The position numbers and the translations under genes are program-made. From the NCBI GenBank assembly GCA_937868205.1, contig CALMMC010000105.1, positions 1 to 42,236 on the forward strand: a stretch of DNA of 42,236 nucleotides, written 5' to 3'. The DNA comes from JAAZPG01 sp012797375. GTDB lineage: Bacteria > Acidobacteriota > Aminicenantia > Aminicenantales > UBA4085. Positions 23,136-31,337 of the stretch are shown one piece after another. The notes under the pieces are model-generated. The model was not told the DNA's origin, did not search any database, and was given only the letters and a program-made list of their open reading frames with translations. Position 1 is the stretch's first letter. The number at the start of each line of letters is the position of its first letter.

Positions 23136-24605
23136 TCACTCCGCGTAGAATTCGATCATCCGCCGGACGGCCCGCTCGCACACCGGGCAGAGGGGCTTGG
23201 CCCCCTTGGTGAACATGAGGCAATCCACGGCCGGCCGGTAGAGCCCCTCGGCCGCGTAGCCGGCGCCTTCGAAGACGCCCGTTTTCCCGGCGAACTTGCT
23301 CGCGGCCAGGAACCGGTCCACCCACTCGGCCTGTTCTTTCGACATCCGCTCGGATTCCTCTTCCATCTTCGCGATCTCGCCGGCCGGGGCGCCGGCCCGC
23401 TTCATCCGGGCGATCTTGTCGTTGATTTCAGCGCGGATCTTTTGGTAGGCCGTGTCGCTCCGGTCGAACTCTTCTTTTTCCCAGGGCGTCGGGACGGCGA
23501 TGTCCGGGGTGAGGAGATCCTTCCATTTCAGGCCGGCCGGGTCGAGCAGGGCGGTGATGTTAGGCTCGCGGGGCTCGATTCCGGCCGGGTAGAATTCATT
23601 GTACGCCACCGAGGAGGTGTAGTACTCATCGGCCAGGCCGGCGAAGGAATGGCCGAATTCATGGGGAAAGAGGTAAGCGTACCACTGGTTGTCGACGGTG
23701 AAAGTGCAGAAAGCGTTGTAGATGCCGCCTCCGCCGTAGCGTTTGTGGTTGATCATGACGGCCAGCGCGTCATAGGGGGCGTGGGCGGCGATGTCCCGGA
23801 GGGCCTTGTTGTCCTCGGTCAGGACATAACGCTCCGAGCCGAGCGAGTCGAACGTCGCGGCGACGGCCGTGGATTTGTAGACGCCGTAGCCCGGCTCGTC
23901 GCAGCCGTTGTCGTCGGACGGCTTCCAAACGCCCCGGACGTTGAACTTGCCGCGGAGGCTGCGATACGGCTCCTGGCTGAAGAGAAGCTCGACGAACCGG
24001 TCGAGATCGGCCCGAAGCTTGGCCTCCTCGGCGGCCGTGTACCCCTCGGCGATGAAGGCCAGGTCGACCTTGACGTGGGGATCGCCGCTGACGGCCAGGT
24101 CGAACACCTTGACGCCGGAAGCGAGCGGCTTCCTCAGGACCTCGATCGAGGCCGGATCGACGGCCTGTTCGAAAATCAGCCGCGGGACGTTGTTCCGGTC
24201 GCGGCTTTCCAGGACGAAGAGAAACGGCGCCTTTGGGAGTGGAATCAGGGCCGACTCATGGTACGTCCGGCGGATTCCCTTGGCGGCTTCCTCGGTCGTC
24301 CGGTATTCGCCGAAATAGCTGTCGAACCCGCGGGAAAAAATGAGCGTCCCCGAGGCTTCGTCGATGATCTTGACGGAATATCTTCCCAGGTCGAACGGAT
24401 CGAGGAGGCGGGTTTTCGAGCCGGCCCAGGCGCCCTGGACGAGGGCCCGGTCAAGGGTGACGATCTCCTCTTGAAAGTCGCCGATATGATAATAATCGAG
24501 GCGCAGGGTCTGGTCGAGAAAATAACGGTCGAAGACGGGCCCGTCCGCTCCGAATCCGGCGGCGGCCGCGATCACGATCAGAACGGCTCCAAGCAGTCGT
24601 TTCAT
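23136..24605 (-). CDS. Secreted M64 (IgA-peptidase-type) metallopeptidase
   Basis: 489 residues from the ATG at 24605, preceded by GGAGAGGAGGAATTC; a longer start at 24632 lacks a site. Signal peptide: MKRLLGAVLIVIAAAAGFGA. The N-terminal 170 residues are beta-rich (YRLDYYHIGDFQEE...), as in the M64 N-terminal domain. The zinc site is HEFGHSFAGLADEY: His315, Glu316, His319 and Asp326. DLAFIAEGYTAAEEAK and GYGVYKSTAVAATFD are other M64 landmarks. Late in the chain a coiled stretch (about 370-415, KIRAEINDKIARMKRAGAP...) is followed by PLCPVCERAV. It is a zinc endopeptidase exported from the cytoplasm, in keeping with the other secreted peptidases of the window. Confidence 0.92.
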   Translation of the reverse strand: MKRLLGAVLIVIAAAAGFGADGPVFDRYFLDQTLRLDYYHIGDFQEEIVTLDRALVQGAWAGSKTRLLDPFDLGRYSVKIIDEASGTLIFSRGFDSYFGEYRTTEEAAKGIRRTYHESALIPLPKAPFLFVLESRDRNNVPRLIFEQAVDPASIEVLRKPLASGVKVFDLAVSGDPHVKVDLAFIAEGYTAAEEAKLRADLDRFVELLFSQEPYRSLRGKFNVRGVWKPSDDNGCDEPGYGVYKSTAVAATFDSLGSERYVLTEDNKALRDIAAHAPYDALAVMINHKRYGGGGIYNAFCTFTVDNQWYAYLFPHEFGHSFAGLADEYYTSSVAYNEFYPAGIEPREPNITALLDPAGLKWKDLLTPDIAVPTPWEKEEFDRSDTAYQKIRAEINDKIARMKRAGAPAGEIAKMEEESERMSKEQAEWVDRFLAASKFAGKTGVFEGAGYAAEGLYRPAVDCLMFTKGAKPLCPVCERAVRRMIEFYAE

Positions 24606-24726
24606 GAATTCCTCCTCTCCGGGACGCGACATTCCCCTGATCCCTCTCTTCCCGGCGGCGCGGGAGGATCGCGGAGGCCGTCATGGCTCCGCCGCCTCAT
24701 CCCCCGCGCACGGAAAGAGGATTTCA

Positions 24727-24735
24727 ATTATAGCA
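24727..24735 (-). promoter_or_regulatory. Extended -10 promoter for the M64 peptidase operon
   Basis: TGC-TATAAT on the minus strand (24735-24727) is a perfect -10 with the TGN extension, which can work without a good -35 (none is seen). It would give a leader of about 115 nt to 24605. The divergent FecCD promoter lies just to the right. Confidence 0.5.
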
Positions 24736-24756
24736 GAAAAGCCGGCCGTCCCCGCA

Positions 24757-24785
24757 TGGAAAGACGGGTCCGAATCGCCTATAAT
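24757..24785 (+). promoter_or_regulatory. Sigma-70-type promoter, near-leaderless, for the FecCD-type permease gene
   Basis: TGGAAA (24757-24762), 17-bp spacer, TATAAT (24780-24785, perfect). Transcription should start about 24792, only 5 nt before the ATG at 24797, and there is no Shine-Dalgarno sequence. Confidence 0.6.
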
Positions 24786-24796
24786 GGGAATCCTCC

Positions 24797-25804
24797 ATGT
24801 CTCGATCGAAACGGCTGCTCTTTCTCGCCCTCCTGGTTTCGCCCTTGTTCGTCTTTTTCTTTTCCTTGACGGTGGGCCCGGCGGACATCCCCCTTCCCGC
24901 CCTCGGCAAAACGCTTCTTTCGCCCGTCGTCGAAGCCTGGCGGGGATCGGTCACTCCGGCGGAAAGGGACATCCTGTTCGGCATCCGCCTTCCCCGGATT
25001 CTTCTCGGCTTGGCCGTCGGGGCGGCCCTGTCCGTCTCCGGGGCTTCGCTCCAGGCCGTCTTTAAAAATCCGCTCGTCAACGAATATATCCTCGGCCTCT
25101 CCTCGGGGGCGGCCTTCGGGGCATCCCTCTCGATCGTCGTCTTCGGGTCCTCCGTCCCTCCGCAGATCGCCGCCTTCGCCTTCGCCCTCTTGGCCGTCGG
25201 CCTGGTCCTCCTGACCGCCCGGACACCGCGCTCCTCGCCGGTCTCGATCCTCTTGACCGGGGTCATCATCTCCGCGTTTTTTTCTGCCGTCCTTTCCCTG
25301 GTCGAGTTTTTCGCCAGCCCCTATTCCCTCCAAACGCTCTTCTACTGGCTGATGGGCAATCTCGGAACCGCCGGCTGGCGCGACCTGGCCGTTCCCCTTC
25401 CCTTGATCGCGGCCGGAACGACCGTCCTGATCCTCATGTCCTGGCGCTTGAACGTCCTTTCGCTGGACGACGAGGAAGCCCGCTCGCTCGGCGTCGACGT
25501 AAAGCGCAACCGGCGCCTCGCCGTCCTCTTGGCCACCCTGGTCACGGCCGCGGCCGTTTCCGTCGCCGGCATCATCGGCTGGCTCGGCTTGATCATTCCC
25601 CACCTCGTCCGCCTCCTGGCCGGAGTGGACAACCGCCGGATTCTGCCGCTGTCGGCCGCCCTGGGGGCGAGCATTCTTGTCCTGGCCGACGACGCCGCCC
25701 GGAGCCTGGCCGCTTTCGAAGTCCCGGTCGGGATCTTCACCAGCCTGGTCGGCCTTCCTCTGTTCATCCTCCTGCTTTCGAAATCCTCCAAGATCTGGCG
25801 ATGA
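24797..25804 (+). CDS. FecCD/BtuC-family ABC importer permease
   Basis: 335 residues with about nine hydrophobic helices. The family landmarks RLPRILLGLAVGAALSVSGA, LQAVFKNPLVNEYILGLSSGAAFG and, near the C-terminus, GIIGWLGLIIPHLVRLL (the loop that meets the ATPase) are present. This is the membrane subunit of importers for iron-siderophores, heme or cobalamin; the substrate cannot be read from the permease. The next gene, the ATPase, starts with an ATGA overlap at 25801-25804. No substrate-binding protein and no TonB-dependent receptor are encoded nearby, although a diderm importer of this type needs both. Confidence 0.9.
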   Translation: MSRSKRLLFLALLVSPLFVFFFSLTVGPADIPLPALGKTLLSPVVEAWRGSVTPAERDILFGIRLPRILLGLAVGAALSVSGASLQAVFKNPLVNEYILGLSSGAAFGASLSIVVFGSSVPPQIAAFAFALLAVGLVLLTARTPRSSPVSILLTGVIISAFFSAVLSLVEFFASPYSLQTLFYWLMGNLGTAGWRDLAVPLPLIAAGTTVLILMSWRLNVLSLDDEEARSLGVDVKRNRRLAVLLATLVTAAAVSVAGIIGWLGLIIPHLVRLLAGVDNRRILPLSAALGASILVLADDAARSLAAFEVPVGIFTSLVGLPLFILLLSKSSKIWR

Positions 25805-26559
25805 ATCTCCGCGCCCAGGATCTCCATTTCACCCGGCCCGGCTTCGAGCTCCTCGTTCCGGCCTTCTCCGCCTCAGGCGGTGAGATCACGGCGATCGTCG
25901 GCCCGAACGGAGCGGGCAAGACGACGCTCCTCAAATGCCTCGGCGGGCTGTGGCGGCCTTCCGGCGGACGGGTTCTTCTCGACGGCCGGGACGCGGCGGC
26001 CCTCGGCGATTCCGCCCGGGCCCGCCGCCTGGCCTTCGTCCCCCAAGAGCAGGCCGCGACGTTCAACTTCACCGTTCTCGAATTCGTCCTGATGGGCCGG
26101 GCGGCCGCCCTCTCGCTTTTCGCCTCGCCGTCGACGGCCGACCGGACGATCGCCGAGGAGGCCCTGGCGTACGTCGGATTCCGGCATCCGTCGAGCCGGC
26201 CCCTCTTCCGGCTCAGCAGCGGCGAGCGGCGGCTCGTCCTGATCGCCCGGGCCCTGGCTCAAAAGGCGGAAATCCTCATTTTGGACGAGCCGACCACGTT
26301 TCTCGATCCGCGCCGGGAAACCGAGGTCATGAGGCTCCTCGGCCGCCTGGCTTCGAGCGAGGGAAAAACGATCGTCGTCACCCTCCACGATCTGGACGCG
26401 GCCGTCCATTACGCCGGCTGGATGGTTTTTTTAAAGGACGGGCGGGTCGTCGCCGACGGCCGGACGGAGGAGATCCTCTCGGCTGATCTCCTCGGCCGGG
26501 TTTATGACATCCCCATGGACATCATCGAGCACGCCGGCCGCCGCTTCATCGTCAAGTAA
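25801..26559 (+). CDS. ABC importer ATPase, FecE/BtuD-type
   Basis: 252 residues, a single ABC domain. Walker A is GPNGAGKTT, the Q-loop PQEQAATF, the signature LSSGERR (LSGGQ in most relatives), Walker B ILILDEPT, and the H-loop VTLHDLD. It powers the FecCD-type permease encoded just upstream, with translational coupling by a 4-bp overlap. The ASGGEITAIVGPNG start and the 250-residue length fit the iron/B12 class. Its stop overlaps that of convergent mscL by 8 bp. Confidence 0.9.
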   Translation: MNLRAQDLHFTRPGFELLVPAFSASGGEITAIVGPNGAGKTTLLKCLGGLWRPSGGRVLLDGRDAAALGDSARARRLAFVPQEQAATFNFTVLEFVLMGRAAALSLFASPSTADRTIAEEALAYVGFRHPSSRPLFRLSSGERRLVLIARALAQKAEILILDEPTTFLDPRRETEVMRLLGRLASSEGKTIVVTLHDLDAAVHYAGWMVFLKDGRVVADGRTEEILSADLLGRVYDIPMDIIEHAGRRFIVK

Positions 26560-26980
26560 GATCGGACGTGCAGAACGGGCAGCGGACGGCCTTCTCCGGA
26601 ACACTGGAAAGACAGAAGGGGCAGCTCTTGGCCGCCGGAGCGGCCGGGGCCGGCCGGCGGAGCCGGTTCATCTGCTTAACGACGAAGAACAGAGCCAGGG
26701 CGACGAGGAGGAAGTCGACCACCGTGCTGAGGAACGCCCCGTAATTCAACGTCGCCGCCCCGGCCGCCTTGGCCGCCTCGAGCGTCGCGTATCCGCCGCC
26801 CGAGAGGTCGATGAACAGACCGGAGAAATCGACTTTGCCCAGAAGCAGGCCGAGCGGCGGCATGAGGATGTCGTTGACGAGCGAGGTGACGATCTTGCCG
26901 AAGGCTCCGCCGACGATGAATCCGACGGCCAGGTCGACCAGGCTCCCCTTCAGGGCGAATTCCTTGAATTCCTTGAACAT
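26552..26980 (-). CDS. mscL: Large-conductance mechanosensitive channel with zinc-ribbon tail
   Basis: 142 residues from the ATG at 26980, which has AAGGAGG 6 nt upstream; a longer start at 27016 is less likely. It forms the pentameric pore that vents solutes on hypo-osmotic shock in the inner membrane. The amphipathic N-helix MFKEFKEFALKG leads to TM1 (VDLAVGFIVGGAFGKIV), followed by NDILMPPLG and TM2 (VDFLLVALALFFVVKQMN). After TM2 the usual C-terminal bundle is replaced by CPFC-x11-CPFC, a zinc-ribbon-like tail also known in some other MscL proteins. It is convergent with the ABC ATPase gene. Confidence 0.93.
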   Translation of the reverse strand: MFKEFKEFALKGSLVDLAVGFIVGGAFGKIVTSLVNDILMPPLGLLLGKVDFSGLFIDLSGGGYATLEAAKAAGAATLNYGAFLSTVVDFLLVALALFFVVKQMNRLRRPAPAAPAAKSCPFCLSSVPEKAVRCPFCTSDLT

Positions 26981-27014
26981 ATGTTCCTCCTTTCTTCCGC
27001 GAATGCCCGGAATC

Positions 27015-27044
27015 ATCTTAAAGAAGAGGGAGACGGAGAGTCAA
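27015..27044 (-). promoter_or_regulatory. Promoter for mscL
   Basis: Minus-strand TTGACT (27044-27039), 18-bp spacer, TAAGAT (27020-27015). Transcription would start about 27008, 28 nt before the ATG. Back-to-back with the M14 promoter. Confidence 0.5.
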
Positions 27045-27045
27045 C

Positions 27046-27074
27046 TTGGAGAACCGGTCTCCTTGTACTAAAAT
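27046..27074 (+). promoter_or_regulatory. Promoter for the M14-type peptidase gene
   Basis: TTGGAG (27046-27051), a 17-bp spacer and TAAAAT (27069-27074). The spacer contains an imperfect dyad, GGAGA-ACCGG-TCTCC (27048-27062). The -35 is weak (3 of 6). Confidence 0.4.
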
Positions 27075-27112
27075 AAGACACCTGAAAACGCGGATTCTTA
27101 GAAGGTGCCCCC

Positions 27113-30100
27113 ATGCCGAAAAAAGCCGTCCTTATCGCAACCCTCCTCCTGGCCCTGGCCGGCTCGGCCGCGGCTGAAATCGGAAGCCTGTCCCATCTCT
27201 TTCTCCTCGGCCGCGGCCTCAAGGACACGGACGGCGACGGTTTAGCCGACCGGGTGGCCGTGACGATCATCCTCCCGGATTCGCCGACGGCCGTCGAACT
27301 CGCCCTGGCCGCCGATATCTCCGCCCGGGCCAACCTGGAAAGCCTGGCCCAGAATCCGGCCCTGGTGAAACGGGAATCCGAGATCCCGGATATCGCCGGG
27401 ATCGACAGCCCGATTCTCGTCGGGCCGAACGTCAAATGGCTGAAACAGGCCGCCCGCGAAGGCGGCGTCGATCTGCCCGAGTTGGAGGCGGGACAAGGAT
27501 TCGTCGGCACCTTTAAGACGAAGACGCAGAACGGGATCATCCTGACGGCCGGGTCCGAGGAAGCTCTCCTCCGGACGGGCCGGGCCTTTTTTCTCCGTTG
27601 GCCCTATTTCTGGGACGTCTGGGGCCGGGAAACGGGTCCGACCTACGAGATGCTCGAGCGCGACGTCTCCGCCTTTCTCAAGACGGAGGGCGTTTCCCTC
27701 CAAATGACGTTCATCCGCTCGGCCTTGTACGAGTTCCCCCGCTCCGGGATCCCCCGAGGGGCCCTGAAAAAGCTCGATTTCAGCGCCGGCGGGATCAAGG
27801 ACCTGGGCCTTGAAATCTATTTCACCGACGACGGAGACCAGGCCCGCTCGTTGCGGGCCCTGGAATCCCTCCAATCGTCCCACCGCCGGGGGGAAAAAAC
27901 CGGGATTCTCTCCTACGCCGGATGCGAGCGGCTGACGTTTGCCCTGCGGTACGGAAAATCCGTCCTGTCGGCCTCCGTTTCCCGTCTCGGGCACCCGAGA
28001 CGGATGCTGACGCCGTCATTCAAGAATCCGCCGAGGACCGACGGCGCCGGGCGCGAATTCGACCTCCGCGACGTTTTCACGACCAAGGGCCTCTACGGCG
28101 ACCTGGACGGCGACTCGATCCCGGACACGATCGAGGGCCGGATCGTCGCCCCCTCCTCCGAGGCCGTTCGGGGCATCGCCCCCTTGGCCTCCCGCCTCGT
28201 CCTCCAGACGGCCGGGTCGATGTTTCCGCTGGTTTACCTGGATTCCGAAATCGAATTCCGGAAAAGCGTCGTCGCCCCGATCCTGGTCGGGTCCAACGCC
28301 CTCACCCGGGAGCTGGAGCGCGTCGGCAAGTTGTCCTTCCCGGAGCTGGAAAACGCCTTCGGCATCATCCGGGCCGTGCCCCGGGCCTTCAATAAATCGT
28401 CCGCCCTGGTGGTGGCCGGGGCCGATTCCCTCGGCTTGGATCGAACGCTGGGCTACCTGAGCTCGACCTTCCCCTATTTTGACGAGCGGGGCGACGGCCG
28501 GCCCCGCCTGGACGAGGCGGCCGCCGACCTGGAACGATTTTTCAAGGGGGAAAAGGGCGCGGCCGAGGCCCGGTTCGCCCCGGCCTTGAAAAAGACCCTC
28601 GAATCCCTCAAGGACAAGGACCTGGAATCGATCAAGGCCGATCTCCTTCTGCCGATATCCAACCCGGCCTTCGAGGAAGAGCTGAAGGCGATCGCCGCGG
28701 CCGTCGCGGCCGGGCCGCCCCTGGAGGTCTCCTCGGACATCCTCCGGGGATCCAAGAGGATCTTCGAAAAAGAGCGGACGTTTTCCTGGGAAGCCGACGA
28801 CGCCCTGGCCGCGGTGAAAGCGCGGCTCGAAACCCTGGCCGCGGCCGCTTCGGAAAACCAGGCGCCGGTCCCGCTCCGCATCAGTCTCGGCCTCAGCGAA
28901 CCGGCCGAAGTCCGGGCCCGCTTGAAAGCCCGGATCGAGGAGACGGCCGCCGAAATCCTCAAGCCGACCGACATGAAGGTCGAGGTTTTCTCGGCCTACA
29001 AGCAAGGATTTTTTTGGCTCACCGAACACGTCTTTCCGGCCCTGCGGGGGAAGCCGGTCGCCAAGCTGACGATCCGGTTCGCGGCCGCGGCCGAGGACCG
29101 GGGAAAGCCGAAGCGTTTCTACACCGAGTCGGCCCGCTGGCTGCAGGAGCTCTACCCGGTCGACGAAATCGCCGTCCGCGATCTCGGCCTGCCCGCCGGA
29201 GCCGTTCAATTCGAAATGAAGGACCCGGGGGGCCCGGTGTACGAGGTCACGGCCCAGGACGGCCGAAACGCGGTGATTTGGAGCGGATCGTTTTCCCCGC
29301 GCGTCCGGGAAATGACGTATCTCAAGCCCCTGCCCGAATGGGGCGCGGTCCAGGTGACCACGGGCTGGATCCGTCTGGAGCGCGGGGCCGAAATCCTGCT
29401 GGACGAGGATCTCCCGACCGATCTCGAGCGCCTCTGGGCGTTTTACCAGGACGAGGGTCTCGGGCCGGTTTACGACCACGTCCAAAAAAAGACCGGCGGT
29501 TCGCCGGCGTTCTCCAAACAGCCGTTTTTCAAGCAGCTGAGAGTGGAAGTCTGGGCCAGCGAGCCCGATTTCCGTCTCGGCCTCGACGAGGAAGCCGTCA
29601 GCTCGCTCGAGGCGCTGCACGACGAGATTTATTTCGACACGCTCGACTTCCTCCGGGGCATCACCGAGCTGGATCCCGAGGAGGCCGAGCTTCCCGAGGA
29701 CACCTCCCGCTTCAGCGCCCCGGGGAATGTCTTCCCGGTCATCCATCCGTCGACGCCGGGCGAGCCGCCGCGGATCAAGATCACGTTCGAGGACTGGCCG
29801 GCGTCCGTCCCCAGCCTGGCCGTGACTTGGAAGGAGCGCGGCCGGGAAGCGCTGACGAAGAAAATCGAATTCACCGAAGTGAAGCCGTCCTCCCTTTCGC
29901 TTCCGGCCCTCGTTTACAGCGGGCTGGAGGAACGGATCGACCGCCTCGTCTTCGACCTCGCTTTCGAGAAGGAATCCGATTATCTCGGATGCCTCGATCT
30001 TCTGGCTTCGTACCGGGATCTCCACGGCCGCGGCCTTCTGGCCGATCCGCTGAGCTTCCCCCGGCTGAAGGAGATCGCCCTCTCCCTCAAGTGCCGGGAG

Positions 30101-31264
30101 ATGGCCCGGGAGGAATCGGTCCCGATCTCCCCGCCCGCGCCGCCGGCGGCTCCCTTGTCCGTCTCCGCTTCGGCCGGCGGCCCGATCGTCGACACATTCA
30201 AGATCCTCTCGCCCGAGATGGTCGAAGACGCCGTCTCCCGGCTCGGCCGGTATCCCGTCCTCCACGCCTACATCGCCGCGCGGTCCTACGAGAACCGGCC
30301 CGTTCCGGTCATCGAGGCCTACGAACCGTCCGGGCCGAACGTCTCCATCCCCCGCCTGATCTCGATGAAGCCGACGCTCTACTTGAGCGGCCGGCAGCAC
30401 GCCAACGAGGTCTCCTCGACCACCTACATCCTGAAACTAGCCGAGCTTCTGGCGACCGACCGAGCCGCCCGGGAATACATTGGAAAGATCAACTTCGTCC
30501 TTCATCCCATGGAGAATCCCGACGGGGCCGCCCTGGCCTACGCCCTCCAGGACCTGACGCCGTTTCACAGCCTCCACGCCGGCCGCTACAGCGCCCTGGG
30601 CCTGGAAATCGGGACGATGACCGGGGCCCGCCGCCCGCTCCTTCCCGAAGCGGCCGTCAAACGGGACCTGAGCGCGAAATGGCTTCCCGACATCGCCCTC
30701 AATCTCCACGGCTATCCTTCCCATGAATGGGTCCAGCCGTTCTCGAATTATTCCCCTTACCTCTTCCGGGATTACTGGATTCCCCGCGGCTGGTTCGCCT
30801 ACGTCCCCGGCCTGACGCTTCCGATCTACGACCGTTACAAGACGGCGGGCGAGGACATTCGGGCGTTCATCATCTCCGAGATGAACGCCGATCCGGCCCT
30901 CAAGGAATCGAATCGGAAATTCTACGACCGGTATGAGCGCTGGGCCTCGCGCTGGCAGCCGCACCTGAACTATCTTGAAAAGGACGCCGGCCTGAATCTC
31001 TACGCCAAGCGCCGCTCGTCGACCGAGCTCCGTCTGACGCCCAAGAGCCGGATGACCTACGCCGAGGAAACCCCCGAGCTGATGGACGAGACGGCCCAGG
31101 GCGCCTGGCTCGATTTTCTTTCCACCCAGGGCCTGGCTTATGTCCGGGCCCATATGAAGTATCTGGCCCGGGCGAAATTCGACGTCGTCCGGATCGAGGA
31201 GGAAATTCAAGACCGCGTTCGGATCCAATTCCTCCGCGGCCGGCCGGGAACGATCGAAAAATAA
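27113..31264 (+). CDS. Very large secreted M14-type zinc carboxypeptidase with duplicated N-terminal modules
   Basis: 1383 residues. Signal peptide: MPKKAVLIATLLLALAGSAAA. Two related modules follow, at about 38-172 and 329-465, each opening with a Ca-binding-like loop (DTDGDGLAD and DLDGDSIPD), then PILVGPN or PILVGSN, LPELE or FPELE, and a closing TAGSEEALLRTGR- or VAGADSLGLDRT-type helix. Residues about 600-1000 are a mixed region with no family I recognise. The C-terminal 350 residues are the peptidase domain: zinc ligands His1096 and Glu1099 in GRQHANE and His1199 in NLHGYPSHE; a Glu near 1318 (TYAEETPE) may be the catalytic base. The zinc-ligand set is complete, so activity is likely. 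It probably trims peptides outside the cell. AAGG lies upstream of the ATG. Confidence 0.85.
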   Translation: MPKKAVLIATLLLALAGSAAAEIGSLSHLFLLGRGLKDTDGDGLADRVAVTIILPDSPTAVELALAADISARANLESLAQNPALVKRESEIPDIAGIDSPILVGPNVKWLKQAAREGGVDLPELEAGQGFVGTFKTKTQNGIILTAGSEEALLRTGRAFFLRWPYFWDVWGRETGPTYEMLERDVSAFLKTEGVSLQMTFIRSALYEFPRSGIPRGALKKLDFSAGGIKDLGLEIYFTDDGDQARSLRALESLQSSHRRGEKTGILSYAGCERLTFALRYGKSVLSASVSRLGHPRRMLTPSFKNPPRTDGAGREFDLRDVFTTKGLYGDLDGDSIPDTIEGRIVAPSSEAVRGIAPLASRLVLQTAGSMFPLVYLDSEIEFRKSVVAPILVGSNALTRELERVGKLSFPELENAFGIIRAVPRAFNKSSALVVAGADSLGLDRTLGYLSSTFPYFDERGDGRPRLDEAAADLERFFKGEKGAAEARFAPALKKTLESLKDKDLESIKADLLLPISNPAFEEELKAIAAAVAAGPPLEVSSDILRGSKRIFEKERTFSWEADDALAAVKARLETLAAAASENQAPVPLRISLGLSEPAEVRARLKARIEETAAEILKPTDMKVEVFSAYKQGFFWLTEHVFPALRGKPVAKLTIRFAAAAEDRGKPKRFYTESARWLQELYPVDEIAVRDLGLPAGAVQFEMKDPGGPVYEVTAQDGRNAVIWSGSFSPRVREMTYLKPLPEWGAVQVTTGWIRLERGAEILLDEDLPTDLERLWAFYQDEGLGPVYDHVQKKTGGSPAFSKQPFFKQLRVEVWASEPDFRLGLDEEAVSSLEALHDEIYFDTLDFLRGITELDPEEAELPEDTSRFSAPGNVFPVIHPSTPGEPPRIKITFEDWPASVPSLAVTWKERGREALTKKIEFTEVKPSSLSLPALVYSGLEERIDRLVFDLAFEKESDYLGCLDLLASYRDLHGRGLLADPLSFPRLKEIALSLKCREMAREESVPISPPAPPAAPLSVSASAGGPIVDTFKILSPEMVEDAVSRLGRYPVLHAYIAARSYENRPVPVIEAYEPSGPNVSIPRLISMKPTLYLSGRQHANEVSSTTYILKLAELLATDRAAREYIGKINFVLHPMENPDGAALAYALQDLTPFHSLHAGRYSALGLEIGTMTGARRPLLPEAAVKRDLSAKWLPDIALNLHGYPSHEWVQPFSNYSPYLFRDYWIPRGWFAYVPGLTLPIYDRYKTAGEDIRAFIISEMNADPALKESNRKFYDRYERWASRWQPHLNYLEKDAGLNLYAKRRSSTELRLTPKSRMTYAEETPELMDETAQGAWLDFLSTQGLAYVRAHMKYLARAKFDVVRIEEEIQDRVRIQFLRGRPGTIEK

Positions 31265-31289
31265 ACAGTCCGGGAGGCGGGCGGCGCGT

Positions 31290-31319
31290 TTGACGCCGGG
31301 AAAAACTTTATGTTAATAT
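31290..31319 (+). promoter_or_regulatory. Extended -10 promoter for the sigma-54 activator gene
   Basis: TTGACG (31290-31295), an 18-bp spacer ending TGT, and TAATAT (31314-31319). The TGT just before the -10 is the TGN extension. Transcription would begin near 31326, about 12 nt before the ATG at 31338, and no Shine-Dalgarno sequence is present. Confidence 0.45.
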
Positions 31320-31337
31320 TTTAGACACTCTCAGAAA

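Noticed and set aside
27048..27062. A dyad GGAGA-ACCGG-TCTCC in the M14 promoter spacer as operator
   Set aside because: Short arms and no second copy seen; kept only as a note in the promoter entry.
28016..30400. A 794-codon open frame antisense to the M14 gene
   Set aside because: It is Arg/Gly/Asp/Glu-rich with no recognisable motif, which is what the antisense of a GC-rich gene gives; the plus-strand gene has a signal peptide and a zinc site.
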